The position numbers and the translations under genes were made by a program. Under the pieces are notes generated by a model. That model was given only the letters and a program-made list of their open reading frames with translations, searched no databases and was not told the DNA's origin. A stretch of DNA of 64,000 nucleotides from Mycoplasmopsis lipofaciens ATCC 35015 (GTDB lineage Bacteria > Bacillota_I > Bacilli_A > Mycoplasmatales > Metamycoplasmataceae), in the NCBI RefSeq assembly GCF_000686585.1, contig NZ_JMKY01000004.1, positions 81,821-145,820 on the forward strand, in the 5' to 3' direction. Numbering within the stretch: position 1 is the first letter of the stretch; every line of letters starts with the position of its first letter. Of the stretch, positions 31,242-42,277 are shown piece after piece.

Positions 31242-33014
31242 ATGGCAAAAAAAAGATCAAGATTGAGCAAAGCTAGAAAAAGTAGTGCTCCAACAAAAAA
31301 AGCAATAAAACAAAACGAAAATAATATGATAATAGACACAAGTATTTTGGAAAATAACATTTCTAATAATACATTTGACGCTACAGCAAAAGAAGAAAAT
31401 GTGAATATTAATGAACAAAGCATTTCTGGAGATAGAATTGAATTTGTTCAAGAAAGTAAATTTAGAGAAGAAAAAAATATGGATATCGAAAAATATAAAA
31501 ACACATCAATCAAAAATCCGAATATTAAGGATGTAGTTTCTGAATATGGTGAGATAAATACAAGTGTTGATAATCATTATGGTTATTCAAAACGTTTTAT
31601 GAAGCCATTAGTTTATAATTTGAAGCCAGAACCTAAAGAAATGATGGTGGTAAAAAAAGACAAAAAAAATAATATTTTAAAAAGAATAAAAGATTTTTGG
31701 GCTAATTTTTTCAAAAGCATAGCAAAAGGCTTTAGAAAAATTGGTGAACTATTACATATTGTCAAAAAAACAAACCAAAACGGTGTCGATATAGATAAAT
31801 ATATCGAGAATGCAGAAACAGAATTTGTTTTTGGCAAAGAAACAAAAATAGCTGCAGAAATTGAAGATATTTATTTAACATTTAAAAATCCTGCCGATCC
31901 TAAAGAAAAGAATTTGGTTTTAAGAGGACCATCATTTAAAATTTTTGAAGGTAAAATACATGCGATTATAGGTGAATCGGGTTCAGGTAAATCTGTTATA
32001 ACATCATTGTTATATGGATTAACTGGAGCAAATGCTATTATTGAGAGTGGTAAAGTTAAATTATATGGTTTAGAGGTTCAAGAATTTTCATTATTTAATT
32101 GAGAAAAATCTAAATTACGTGGTCGTGTTGTTTCAGCTGTTTTTCAAAATCCTATGTCCATTTTGGACCCAACTATGAAAGTTGGAAAACAAATTATGGA
32201 AGGAATGTTAATTAACAAAATTGTTAAAAACAAAAAAGAAGCAAGAGAAGAGGCTATTAAATATTTAGAAATGACTAAAATTTCAAATCCAGAAGCTGTA
32301 ATGAATTTATACCCACATGAACTTTCAGGTGGTATGATTCAACGTATTGCTATTGCAGCAATAGTTTCATTAAAACCAAAAATTTTAGTTATGGATGAGC
32401 CAACAACAGCACTTGATCCAACAGTACAAGCCTTAGTTTTAGATATAATTCGCGAATTACAGGAAAAATTCAATATTTCTATTGCATTCATTACTCATGA
32501 TTTAGGTGTTGTTGCATCCATTGCCGATTTTATTAATATTATGTATGCAGGACAAATTGTTGAAAGTGGAACAAAAGAAGAAATTTTAACTAATCCACAG
32601 CATCCATATACTTGAGGATTAATTGTTTCTATGCCTGATTTTAACAAAGGCACAAAACTTCAAGTTATACGTGGGGCTGTACCATCAAATTTAAATAGTA
32701 TAAAAGGAGATGCTTTTGCAGTTCGTAATGATTATGCACTAGGAATTGATTTTGAAAAAGAACCTCCATTTTATCAAATTTCCACAACGCATTTTGTTAA
32801 ATCAAATTTAATTAATGAAGAAGCACCAAAGTATGAACCTCCAAAAATTATTAAAATGCTTTGAGACAAATATGAATCTAATTTAATCAATATTTATGGT
32901 TCAAAAGAAAAGTCTTATGCAGGACCTGCAACATATCAGTTTTACAAAAACAAATCACTTAAATATAATAAAGAAGTAGAAGAGTTAGTTCAACAACAAG
33001 AAAGTGAGAAATAA
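31242..33014 (+). CDS. oppD: Oligopeptide ABC transporter ATPase OppD with long N-terminal extension
   Basis: 590 aa, well above the ~330 of typical OppD. The ABC domain begins near residue 205: Walker A GESGSGKS (244-251), signature ELSGGMIQR (360-368), Walker B ILVMDEPTTALDP and switch ITHDLGVVAS. The first ~200 residues are Lys/Asn-rich and low-complexity, rich in basic stretches (MAKKRSRLSKARKSSAP at the start; IKDFWANFFKSIAKGFRKIG mid-way, an amphipathic-looking helix). The C-terminus carries the OppD family extension (HPYTWGLIVSMPDF and onward), but without an obvious Cys cluster. ATG lies 2 bases after the oppC stop. Confidence 0.93.
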
Positions 33015-33015
33015 T

Positions 33016-34335
33016 ATGCAAAAATATTATGTTGAGAAAAAGGGATTTAAGAAAATTGTTCGTCCAATAAGGGAAGGTGTTGAGGAAATGTTAAATGCTT
33101 ATCCTGATTCTAAAACTGTTGTTGAATTGAGACACTTAGATGTTGATTATGGTGTGGGACTTAAAAAATTTAAAGCTATAAAAGATTTAAATTTAAATGT
33201 TTACGAAGGTGAAATATTAGGTTTAGTTGGTGAATCAGGTTCAGGTAAATCAACAACAGGTAGAGCTATTATTGGGTTAACTCCACATTCATTTGGTTAC
33301 ATAAAAATACTTGATAGAGTAATTCCTAAAAATGTTGAAAAAGGTTGAAAATTTAGTAAAAAACATAAAGATATAATTGACTTTATGGTTAATAAAGTAC
33401 AAATGATTTTTCAAGATCCAACAAACTCATTAAATCCATATAAAAATGTTGAGAAAGTTGTTGGAGAAGGATTAACAAATACTAAAAATTCAAAATTTAT
33501 TTATTTAACCACATATGATCAAAATGTTTATACAGATTTGTTTAATGAAATTAAAAGAATTGATCCTGATAATTTACCTGTAAAAAATCTTATTAGAGCT
33601 CTTAGAGAACACGAAAAAAGCCCTGAAGACTCTTATAACTTTGTTTTTGAAGAAACCTATAATTTAATAGAACAAAGAGCCAAATCGAACCCAAATTTAT
33701 ATAATAATTTATTTGAAAATTTAAAAATTGCTAAAGAAACTAGACATTCTTATGATGCTTTATCTGAAAAGGAATGTAAAAAAAGATTAATTATAGACAT
33801 TTTAAAGCAAGTTGGTTTAGATGAATCTGTTTTAGGTCGTTTTCCTTTGGAGTTTTCTGGAGGTCAACAACAAAGACTTGGAATTTGTCGTTCAGTTGTT
33901 TTACAACCAAAATTATTAATAGCTGATGAACCAATTTCTGCTTTAGACGTTTCTATTCAAGCTCAAGTTATAAATATTTTTAATGAATTAAAAGAAAAAT
34001 ATCACTTAACAATTTTGTTTATTGCTCACGATTTAAGAATGGTAGAATATATTTCTGATAGAATTGCTGTTATAAATAAAGGTGTTTTATTAGAAGTTGG
34101 ACCAACTGATGAAGTGGTAAATAATCCTTATCATCCATATACTAAAAGTTTACTTGATGCAGTTCCTTCTATTGAAAGTAAAAAAGGTTCTTTAATCGGT
34201 TCTGTTTATGATGCAAGTATGCATAATTACTCAAATGAAATTCAACCTAAATGACAAAATTTAGGTAATAAACATTTTGTTTTAGCAACAGATGAAGAAT
34301 TAAAAATATTTAAATCAATAGAACGTAAAAATTAA
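33016..34335 (+). CDS. oppF: Oligopeptide ABC transporter ATPase OppF with internal insertion
   Basis: 439-aa ATPase. Walker A GESGSGKST (72-80), Q-loop MIFQDPTNSLNPY (~130-142), signature EFSGGQQQR (279-287), Walker B LLIADEPISALDVS, switch FIAHDLRMV, and the OppF tail NPYHPYTKSLLDAVPS. Between Q-loop and signature there are ~140 residues instead of ~50; the extra ~90-100 (from about NTKNSKFIYLTTYDQ to LKIAKETRHSYDALSEKE) look charged and helical. Similar insertions occur in other mycoplasma OppF proteins. ATG 33016 begins one base after the oppD stop. Ends in a strong terminator. Confidence 0.94.
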
Positions 34336-34369
34336 AAAATAGACAACATTAATTTTGTTGTCTATTTTT
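34335..34369. terminator. Bidirectional terminator after oppF
   Basis: 14-bp perfect stem AAAAATAGACAACA (34335-34348) / TGTTGTCTATTTTT (34356-34369) with a 7-nt loop. It also lies over the 3' end of the convergent gene at 34349. Confidence 0.9.
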
Positions 34370-34765
34370 GTTGTTTGTTAATAAATCCTGAATGTCAAAA
34401 CTATATTGCTTTTTAATAATGCTATTTCCGCTTGTTCATTTAAAATAGAATGTTATTGATTGTTCATTTGTTTTATCGTAGTAAAATTCAACATTTCCAG
34501 AAGGTATATACATATTTTGTAAAATATCTTTTACAACATTAGCTATAAAATCAGAAGCAAAACATGGTTTGTCATTTAAAATTCTTATATATTTATAGTA
34601 ATTTGAATTGTTTAATTTAGGAAACGTTGCTAATTGATTATTTTCAATAATGTCAATTCTATTATTTTTATATTTTTTTGCAGATATAACTATAATTGGT
34701 GTTATAGTAGCTAACCCAACAGTTGTGCCAATAAGTGATCATAATATTTTATTTTTATTCTTCAT
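34349..34765 (-). CDS. Small membrane-anchored protein, unknown
   Basis: 138 aa. Basic start MKNKNKILW, then one hydrophobic segment (about residues 9-32, SLIGTTVGLATITPIIVIS), then a soluble domain of ~100 aa with NVVKDILQNMYIPSGNVEFY and an FYFKWTSGNS strand pattern. It is predicted to face outward. It overlaps the upstream gene's stop by 11 nt (ATGAAGAATAA), so it is translationally coupled. Its stop lies within the loop of the oppF terminator. Two TGA Trp. No family recognised. Confidence 0.75.
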
Positions 34766-36152
34766 ACAAGCTTTTATTTGTGATTAAGTACTTGTCTAAA
34801 TAATCTTGATTAAATGATTCATTTTTTAAATATTCTTCAATGTCATATAGATCAAATGAATAAGCATTATCATTTACTGGCGATTCTTCATATTTTTCGA
34901 ATTCATCACTTTCTCTAATAGATAATTTAATTTGTCCATTACTATAATTTAATACACTTTGTGGGACATTTTGATTTTTATTTATTGATAAATTTATAAA
35001 ATCTTTTTTATTATTTTTGCCTCCCTCATCGAAATAAAAATTAAAATGTGTAATGAAATCTCCATTAAAATTATAAGGAATGATTAAACCAGAACTCACT
35101 TGTTTATCTGTTTTAACTAATTCCTCTGTTTTATAGTCATATTCTACAAAATCATTGTAATAAAATTTTTTAGATTGAATTCAATTATTAGGGTTAACAT
35201 CATCTTCAACCGTCAAATTCTTATTAATTTTTTCAAAATGATTTGAATCCATTTCTATAGTGTACATAGGTAGACTGGGTTTTCTTTCATATGAAAATAA
35301 ATTATTTTTAAATTTATTATATTCTTTAATGGTGTTTCCTAATTCTTCAAATCTATTATCATATTTAGTAGGTGAGTAAAATTTTAAAATATTTTTTCCA
35401 AATGAGCTTGTTTTTATGTTTGCGATATTATTTATTTTTTCTCTTTGTTTTAAATCATTTAATTCTATATCAAAGTTTGTATATTCTATATTTTTTAAAG
35501 GTTTGTAAAACATCGGTAAATCTTTAAATAAGAATTGATATTGACTTGCAATTTTTACCTTAATTTTATTATCTTTTGTATTTAAAATTGGTTGATTTTT
35601 AGCCTTTTTTATTTTGTTAATTTGTCAAGCTTGCATTTTTGGATTTTTATTGTTGTGAAAATTCATTGTAATATTTTCTAATTCATCAAATGAGATCCCC
35701 AACTCATCTGAATTTAATACTAAACTATGTACAATGAGGCGCTTTGGTCTATTATTTTTTAATTCTTTGTAATTAAAATGTTCACCGTATATTAATTCGG
35801 AATTCCGTATTGTAAATACAGCGTTTTTATATTTGTTTAATATTTTACTGTTATCAATAATTTTATTGTTTATCGTTATTGTTCAATCCGGTTTTATATT
35901 TAAAAATGTTTCATATGGATTTGATCATGTAAACATCAAAATAAATTTATTTTTATTAAACATTCTCTTTATATCTATTTCGCCTACAGACATATTATAA
36001 TAGTCATCATTTCTTATGTTTTCTAAAATTGTTGTAACATAAGGAATTTGATATGCATAAAAATCTTTTTGGGTTATATCTATTTCTTGAATTTGATTGG
36101 TTTTTGCTTTTTCCAAATGCGTTGGATAATTAATAATATTATTCATTAACAT
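34755..36152 (-). CDS. Conserved-looking hypothetical protein
   Basis: 465 aa, continuous when TGA is read as Trp. Hydrophilic, Asn/Lys/Asp-rich, no signal peptide and no clear membrane segment. A few motif-like stretches stand out (YQIPYVTTILENIRNDDYY near the start; NFNGDFITHFNFYFDEGG near residue 365). It starts at ATG 36152, or the in-frame ATG at 36146, inside the last codons of the upstream gene, and overlaps the next gene. Family not recognised. The three-gene overlap implies a joint function with the anchored protein at 34349 and the small protein at 36139. Confidence 0.7.
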
Positions 36153-36483
36153 ATAAATATAAAAATTCCTCTAAAGCTTCTCTCTTATATTTATAATACG
36201 TTGTTTTAGAAAAATATTGTTCAAATCAATTTTTAGATTTATATTTATTAATAAAGTCATTTCTTATTATCAATAAACTATTTTTTGAAAGCAATCTTAA
36301 AACTTTGTTTAATTTATTTAATGGTAAAGTTATTTTTTTATTTAAATCCAAATTAGCATTATTAATTTTTTTGAGTTTAGCACATTCATTAGCATCTTCT
36401 AATTTACATATTGTTTTAATTGCATTTACTTTATCTTTTGTGGATAATAGTCCCATAAAATATTGATTGAAATTAGAATACAT
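36139..36483 (-). CDS. Small basic hypothetical protein
   Basis: 114 aa, first gene of the three-gene unit. ATG 36483 follows GAAAGGAGGAA; a longer frame from 36555 runs over the promoter and is rejected. The sequence is helical and rich in Lys/Leu/Asn (NLDLNKKITLPLNKLNKVLR), with a C-terminal YYKYKREALEEFLYLYVNE. No membrane segment. Function not recognised; a DNA- or partner-binding helical protein is possible but unsupported. Confidence 0.7.
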
Positions 36484-36525
36484 TATTATTCCTCCTTTCA
36501 ATCTACTTTTTACACTCAGTAGCAA

Positions 36526-36555
36526 TTTATAAAAAATAAAGAAAAAATTGTTCAA
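36526..36555 (-). promoter_or_regulatory. Promoter of the hypothetical three-gene unit
   Basis: On the minus strand: TTGAAC (36550-36555), 18-bp spacer, TATAAA (36526-36531), about 43 bases before ATG 36483. Confidence 0.6.
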
Positions 36556-36595
36556 ATATTAATATTTTTAACAAAAAATTATAAAAAATGTCTTA

Positions 36596-37279
36596 TTAAT
36601 ATTTTTGAATATCTTTTCACTGCAAAGGTCATTTTTTGTTCGTTTCTTGTTTTTTTTGAATTTCGATAATATAAGATTGTTCATTTGAGTAAATGTAATT
36701 ATATGTAAATACTTCAGAATTATGATTATAAAATTTTGAATAAAATTCTTCTAATTCTTCTTTATATTTTTTCCCTTTAGGTAATATTCAATAACCATTT
36801 AGTTTCAATAAATGGTGTGACATCATATATATATTTTTTATAGATGATAATGCTCTGGCTGTAATAAAATCAAATGAGTTTGTTTCTTTTATATAATCTT
36901 CAGCTCTTGAATTAATTATTGTTAAATTGTTCAAACCAAAAGCTTCTTTAATTGAATTTAAAAAAATACAACGTTTATTTTGACTTTCTAAAATAGTCAA
37001 TTCAAAATTCTTATTTACAAGTAAAAAAGGAATAGAGGGAAAGCCAGCCCCCGCACCAATATCTAATATTTTTTTATTGATTCATTCTTTGTTTGTTTCA
37101 TTAAAATAAGTTTCTAAACAAATTAAAGAACTAATAATTCCATTATCAAATATTTCTTCGATAGTTTTAAAACCAGAAATGTTCATATATTTATTTTGTT
37201 CATAAATCATTTCTGCATATTTTTTTAATTCTTCAATATTATTATTATATTTTTCCATTATGTAGGTTTTATCAATCAT
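36596..37279 (-). CDS. rsmG: 16S rRNA (guanine-527-N7)-methyltransferase
   Basis: 227-aa SAM-dependent methyltransferase (GidB). SAM-binding motif ILDIGAGAGFPSIPF at about residues 70-84, then LTILESQNKRCIFLN, and FDFITARALSSI, which is the RsmG-specific ARA motif. Length matches the family (~210-240). Start taken at ATG 37279; the in-frame ATG at 37258 is possible, since neither has a clear SD. TGA Trp at 37082 and elsewhere. Located between prs and the hypothetical trio, all on the minus strand. Confidence 0.93.
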
Positions 37280-37336
37280 GGTAACTATTATATAACAAAC
37301 ACATAGCCATATGGCATAAATATAAAATGCATAAAT

Positions 37337-37365
37337 AAAAATTTGTGGTTATTGCACAAATTTTT
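37337..37365 (-). terminator. Terminator of prs
   Basis: 11-bp stem AAAAATTTGTG (37337-37347) / CACAAATTTTT (37355-37365), 7-nt loop, directly after the prs stop. Confidence 0.8.
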
Positions 37366-37371
37366 TATTGA

Positions 37372-38343
37372 TTATTTTTTAATTATTTCTGTAATTTCTT
37401 TATATAAATTTGAAATTGATTCTCCGTTTAATGAACATGTGATCACTTTTGAAAGAAAAATATCTAAGCTTACAATTTGAAGTTTTTTAAATTTCTTTTC
37501 AAGTTGAGAATTATCAATTGAATCAGTTACAATAACTTTTTCAACATTAGGATTATTTTCGAACAATTCAAAACCTTTTGTAAAAATACCGTGTGTAGCT
37601 GCAATAATTATTTTTCTAGCACCATTTTGTTTTAATGTTTCCACAGCTTTTAAAATAGTTCCTCCTGTGTCAATAATATCATCTATAATTACAGCATTTT
37701 GATTTTTAATATCTCCTATCACACCCATAACTTCAGTTTGATTAGTTCCAATACGTCTTTTGTCAATTATACAAATTTTTACTGTTTCAGCTATAAGTTC
37801 AGCAAGTTTTCTTGCTCTAATAGTTCCGCCGTGATCGGGTGAAACTACTGTAAAACTTTCTTTAGACATTTTTATGGCTTTTGCAAGAGTGTATGCACCT
37901 CTTAAATCATCAATAGGTATATCAAAAAAACCTTGAATAGCTGGGTTATGTAAATCAACAGCAATAATTTTGGTTGCTCCAGCTGTTTGTAGTAGATTGG
38001 CAACTAATTTTGCTCCGATTGGTTGTCTTCCGCTTGCTTTTCTATCTTGTCTAGCATAGCCATAATAACTAATAGCAATTGTTATGCTATTTGCACTAGC
38101 TCTTTTTAATGAGTCAATAAATAATAGTAAATCCATTAAATTATCATTTACTGGTCTCGATGTGCTAGCAATAACAATAACATCTTTGCCACGAACAGTT
38201 TTATCACTTACTAACATTGCTTCACCGTCAGCAAAGGTGGTTTTGGAAATTTTGGTTAATGGTATTTCTAATAAATTTGAAATTCTTTCAGCTAATTTTA
38301 TTATGTTTGGCATTCCAAAAAGAATAATATTTTTTTTGTTCAT
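37372..38343 (-). CDS. prs: Ribose-phosphate pyrophosphokinase
   Basis: 323-aa enzyme making PRPP from ribose-5-phosphate and ATP, needed for nucleotide salvage. Visible motifs: KTTFADGEAMLVSDKTVRGK near the N-terminus, SYYGYARQDRKASGRQPIGA (the ATP/flexible-loop region), AVDLHNPAIQGFF, VVSPDHGGTIRARKLAE, and the PRPP-binding VIIDDIIDTGGTI. Length is normal. ATG 38343 follows TTAGGAGCGG. Pentose phosphates from the transketolase side feed this step. Confidence 0.97.
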   Translation of the reverse strand: MNKKNIILFGMPNIIKLAERISNLLEIPLTKISKTTFADGEAMLVSDKTVRGKDVIVIASTSRPVNDNLMDLLLFIDSLKRASANSITIAISYYGYARQDRKASGRQPIGAKLVANLLQTAGATKIIAVDLHNPAIQGFFDIPIDDLRGAYTLAKAIKMSKESFTVVSPDHGGTIRARKLAELIAETVKICIIDKRRIGTNQTEVMGVIGDIKNQNAVIIDDIIDTGGTILKAVETLKQNGARKIIIAATHGIFTKGFELFENNPNVEKVIVTDSIDNSQLEKKFKKLQIVSLDIFLSKVITCSLNGESISNLYKEITEIIKK

Positions 38344-38492
38344 ATCCGCTCCTAAATTGTTTTAATATTTATATTTTACAATACAAAATATTTTTTAAAT
38401 TTATATTAATTTTAATTTAATAAATAATGAAAATAGTTTATAAAAAAATGCAGACAAAGTTGAAATAAAATATCGGTTTAGAAAAATATTTG

Positions 38493-39908
38493 TTATTTCT
38501 TTATGTTATATAAATCTAGACATTTTTTTCTTTGAATGTCATGATCAACAATTTGTTTTGGATATGTTTGATTATCTATAAAACCTATTTTATTTTTTAA
38601 TTCTTCATTCATTTTATATGGTTCATGAATATATTCAAGGGGCACATTTTTTAATTGAGGCAAGTATTTTTGAATAAATTTGCCTTGTGGATCAAATTTT
38701 TTGCTTTGTAAAATAGGATTAAAAATTCTAAAATAAGGAACTGCGTCAGTTCCGACTGATGCTGATCATTGTCATCCACCAATATTTGAAGCAGAATCAT
38801 AATCTTTTAAATATTTTTTAAAGAATTCTTCACCATATTTTCAATCAATTAATAAATCCTTAACCAAAAAGGAACTAACAATCATTCTTAATCTATTATG
38901 CATAAATCCAGTAGTTTTTAATTGAATAATAGCAGAATCGATAATTGGAAACCCTGTTTCACCATTTTGTCATTTTTTTAATCATTCAATATTATTTGGA
39001 TATTTAATATTTCTAAATATAACATTATTTTCTTCATATTTTTGATTAGGGTTTATTGCATATATCATGTTATAAAAATCTCTTCAACATAATTCCTTTA
39101 TAAAAGTTTCTTTACTGAGGGAATTTTTTTGCATATTTATTATGTTAAAAATTTCGCGAACTGATATTTCACCTGTAGTTAAATATTGCGCTAGTTTACT
39201 TGTTTTATTTATATAAGGAAAATCTCTAAATTCAAAATAGTTGTCTAAATTATATTTGGCAAAATATTCTAATGAATGCATTGCATTTTTATAACCACAT
39301 TCATTATCAAAAATATTTGTTCTTTTTTGTAAAATTAATTTTAAAATATTGTCTTGTGAATTTTGAAAATCATTGAAAATAATTGTTTGCAATTTTTCTA
39401 TATTCACTTTTTTTACAGCTTTTTTAGGAATTTTTTTTCATTTATTATAATACGCTGTAAAGACTTTATAATAACAATTATTTTGATTTAAAATTTGATG
39501 AGCTCCTATAAGATGATGATCTAAATAGCGATATATTTCGATGTTTTCATCTTTTAAAAAATTTTGAATTTGTAAATCCCTTTTAAGCCCATAGCCTCTT
39601 TCACTAGCATTGAAAAATAATTTGGATATATTAAAATTATTTAATAAGTGTTTGAAAGCTTCTTCAGGAGTACCATAAGCAAAAAAGATTTTAATATTTT
39701 GACTGTTTAAAGTTTTATTAAAGATGTTTAAAGCACTAAAAAAATAATCGTTACTTATTTCGTTAATTCTTATTTGTTCGCTATTAATATTAAAAAATAA
39801 TAATAATTTATCTTTATTTTTATATGTGTTTTCAATAGCGTTTATTAAACCTATATTATCATTTAGTCTTAAATCATTTCTTATTCAAAAAACATTAATT
39901 TTATTCAT
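38493..39908 (-). CDS. phrB: Deoxyribodipyrimidine photolyase
   Basis: 471-aa class I photolyase, repairing UV-induced pyrimidine dimers with FAD and light. N-terminal Rossmann domain [22 protein letters not shown]-binding helical domain includes [54 protein letters not shown] (the conserved Trp and Asp contacts) and [17 protein letters not shown]. Start ATG 39908 with AGAGGTT. Many TGA Trp codons shred it in the standard code, leaving only a short frame at 39084-39407. A photolyase is not universal in mollicutes and suggests exposure to light between hosts. Confidence 0.94.
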
Positions 39909-40010
39909 GTTTTTAACCTCTTTTATATATAAAAAAGTATAACAAACAAATTTTAAATCACTAGAATGAATTGTCGAATTTGAATTTAATAAAAATAATA
40001 TAAAGGATTA

Positions 40011-40054
40011 AAAATATATAGCTCCTTAAAATTAATTAAAGAACTATATATTTT
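40011..40054 (-). terminator. Terminator of the muropeptide operon
   Basis: Stem AAAATATATAG (40011-40021) / CTATATATTTT (40044-40054) with further pairing inside, directly after the anmK stop at 40056. Confidence 0.7.
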
Positions 40055-40055
40055 T

Positions 40056-41192
40056 TTAAACTCAAGCTATTTTACCAAGAATAACAGGCTTGTTTGCTCC
40101 TGTTGCCTTTGGTAAATTGCTTGGTTGTTTTTTTAATGTTAAATAACCAAGAATAGCAAACGAAATTGCTTCTTTAGCATCTACATTCATACCTAATGAT
40201 GAAGAGTCTTTAACAACAATAGGATTTAATAATGAAGATAAAAATTTTTTAATTAAGGGGTTTCTAGCCCCTCCCCCAGAAAGATAAACAGCATATTTTT
40301 TGTCATTTTGAATAATAAAGTTTTTGTAGGATTCACTAATTGTATAAGCTGTAAAATATGTTAAACTTGCAATAAAATCAAACCCATTGATATTAGGAAA
40401 TTTTGTAATTAAAGTATTGAAAAAATCTTGTGAATATTTTTCTCTTCCTGTTGCCTTAGGTGGTTTTTGTTGATAAAATTTATCATTTTTTAAAAAGTCT
40501 ATTAATTTATTATTAATTACGCCTTGTTCGCCTAATATTGCATTTTTATCGTAGTCTTGGTTAAAAAAGTATTTACATGCCATGTCAATTAAAACATTGC
40601 CTGGCCCTGTATCAAAAGCTATTACATTATTGTAATCATTATCTAGAACGGTTACATTACCAATTCCACCTATATTTTGCAATAATCTTATTTCCTTATC
40701 GTCTCTAAATAAAAGATAATCCGGATATGGAACAAGAGGTGCTCCTTTACCATCATTTGCAATGTCAGCAGGTCTAAAATCACCAATGGTGGTTATACCT
40801 GTTTTTTGAGCAATCACACTAATGTCTCCCAATTGTAAAGTGCTATATGCTTCATCTTTACAAGGATCCATTAGATGATAAATTGTCTGGCCGTGACTAG
40901 CAATATAATCAATCTCATTTTTGTTTATAGTATTGTCATTTAAAAATTTATTGATTGCATCGGCATAAAAGTTAGCAATTTCAAAATTTAAAGAACATAG
41001 ATAACGAGAATTGATTGGTTCACTGAATGAATGATAAATTCTATTTTTCAAGTTTTTTGGATAAGCAATTGTTTCAAATTTTAATAAATTGAATTTCATT
41101 TGCTTGTATTTATATATTTCAACATAAGCTATGTCTAATCCATCTAAACTTGTTCCACTCATTAAGCCAATTGCTTTTACTTTATTTTTCAA
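40056..41192 (-). CDS. anmK: Anhydro-N-acetylmuramic acid kinase
   Basis: 378-aa ASKHA-fold kinase (PF03702), the last gene of the locus. It converts 1,6-anhydro-MurNAc plus ATP to MurNAc-6-phosphate. Motifs: GLMSGTSLDGLDIAYVE at residues 9-25, ASHGQTIYH (~98-106), GDFRPADIANDGKGAPLVP (~140-158) with the catalytic Asp, NIGGIGNVTVL, FDTGPGNVLIDM, and YLSGGGARNPLI. All the sugar and ATP contacts of AnmK that I can judge are present, so the enzyme looks functional. Its start overlaps the mupG stop by 11 nt (ATGAAAAATAA). AnmK is normally a cell-wall recycling enzyme; its presence in a wall-less cell implies use of foreign peptidoglycan. Confidence 0.95.
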
Positions 41193-42270
41193 ATTTAAAT
41201 CTTTCTAAAGCATAGAGGTAATTTAATAAATCCAACTCTTCTTTTACAATTTTACCAACAACATTTTTGCCTAATTCAATGTTGTCTTGTCTTTTTAAAA
41301 TAATTTGCAATTCGCCTTTGTATTGTCCATAGTTTTCGTTGCAAATAACGACATCACCAACTTCTAAAATTTCAGGTGTTGAATGAGGTTTAAATGTTTC
41401 GTTTTTATATTTAACACGTGACATAGTTGAACGAGCACTATAATCATTTGTATCACCTCTTCTAAAATGATGATTGTCAAACAATATTGTATTTTCAATT
41501 TCAGTATTTTTCTTCAATGAATTTTTGTCAAGTTTAAAAGTAATAATTTCTGAATTAATTTCAGACATAGCCTTTAACTCTGCTTCTGAAGCAAAACTGT
41601 CTCCAATAATAATATCGTCTATTAAACGTGTTGCATATAAAAATTTTGTTTGTGCAGTAATTGATTTGTCACGTAATATTTCTAAAGAACATAACCCGTG
41701 ACTTAATTTTCATGGGCCAACATTAGCAAATTTAGATGTAACAAAGGCTGCTGTTTTAATGTGGTTATCATGAAATTTTTTAGTAATATTTGTGAAAAAA
41801 TCTAGTGATAATCCAGTATATTTTTGAGGATAAAAATTATGTGAAGCAATTAACATATTTTTATTTGGCTTATATGAAAGAATGTTGTCTAAATACTTAT
41901 TCTCATTACTAATATTAATTTCAATCATTAGATTTTGTTCATTAAATGTCATATTTGCTTCTTTTTTACCATCAAAACCCATATCTAATCTAATTCCATC
42001 AGCCTTTAAACTTTTAAAGAATGTTAAATCATCATATGAAGCGCCAAAAGTTGAAAACACACGTGGATTTACATCTAATATAACAATTAAACCTTTTTTA
42101 TGGGCATATTCGTTTATTTCGCTAAATTCTTTAATAACTTCTTCTTTACTTTTTTCTACACTTAACAAACAAGAAAATACTCTCTTAAAATTATATTTAG
42201 CAGCTAAGTCTAAATATTTCATTATTTCATCTTTATCTTGTTTTTCTGGATAAATTGATATTCCTAACAT
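41182..42270 (-). CDS. mupG: 6-phospho-N-acetylmuramidase MupG (DUF871 family)
   Basis: 362 aa. DUF871 architecture: a TIM barrel (residues ~1-245) with LGISIYPEK at the start, VILDVNPRVFSTFGASYDDL and GIRLDMGFDGKKEANMTFN in the active-site strands, and NFYPQKYTGLS. A C-terminal cyclophilin-like domain (~260-360) has TRPSTMS-like ARSTMSRVKYK and GDVVICNENYGQYKGELQII. S. aureus MupG hydrolyses MurNAc-6P-beta-GlcNAc to MurNAc-6P and GlcNAc. Start ATG 42270 chosen because TAGGAAA lies before it; the longer in-frame start at 42297 would overlap the previous gene. Confidence 0.92.
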
Positions 42271-42277
42271 ATTTTTC

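Noticed and set aside
36484..36555. 24-residue N-terminal extension of the small protein ending at 36139
   Set aside because: The segment contains the promoter and the SD AAAGGAGGAA before ATG 36483.
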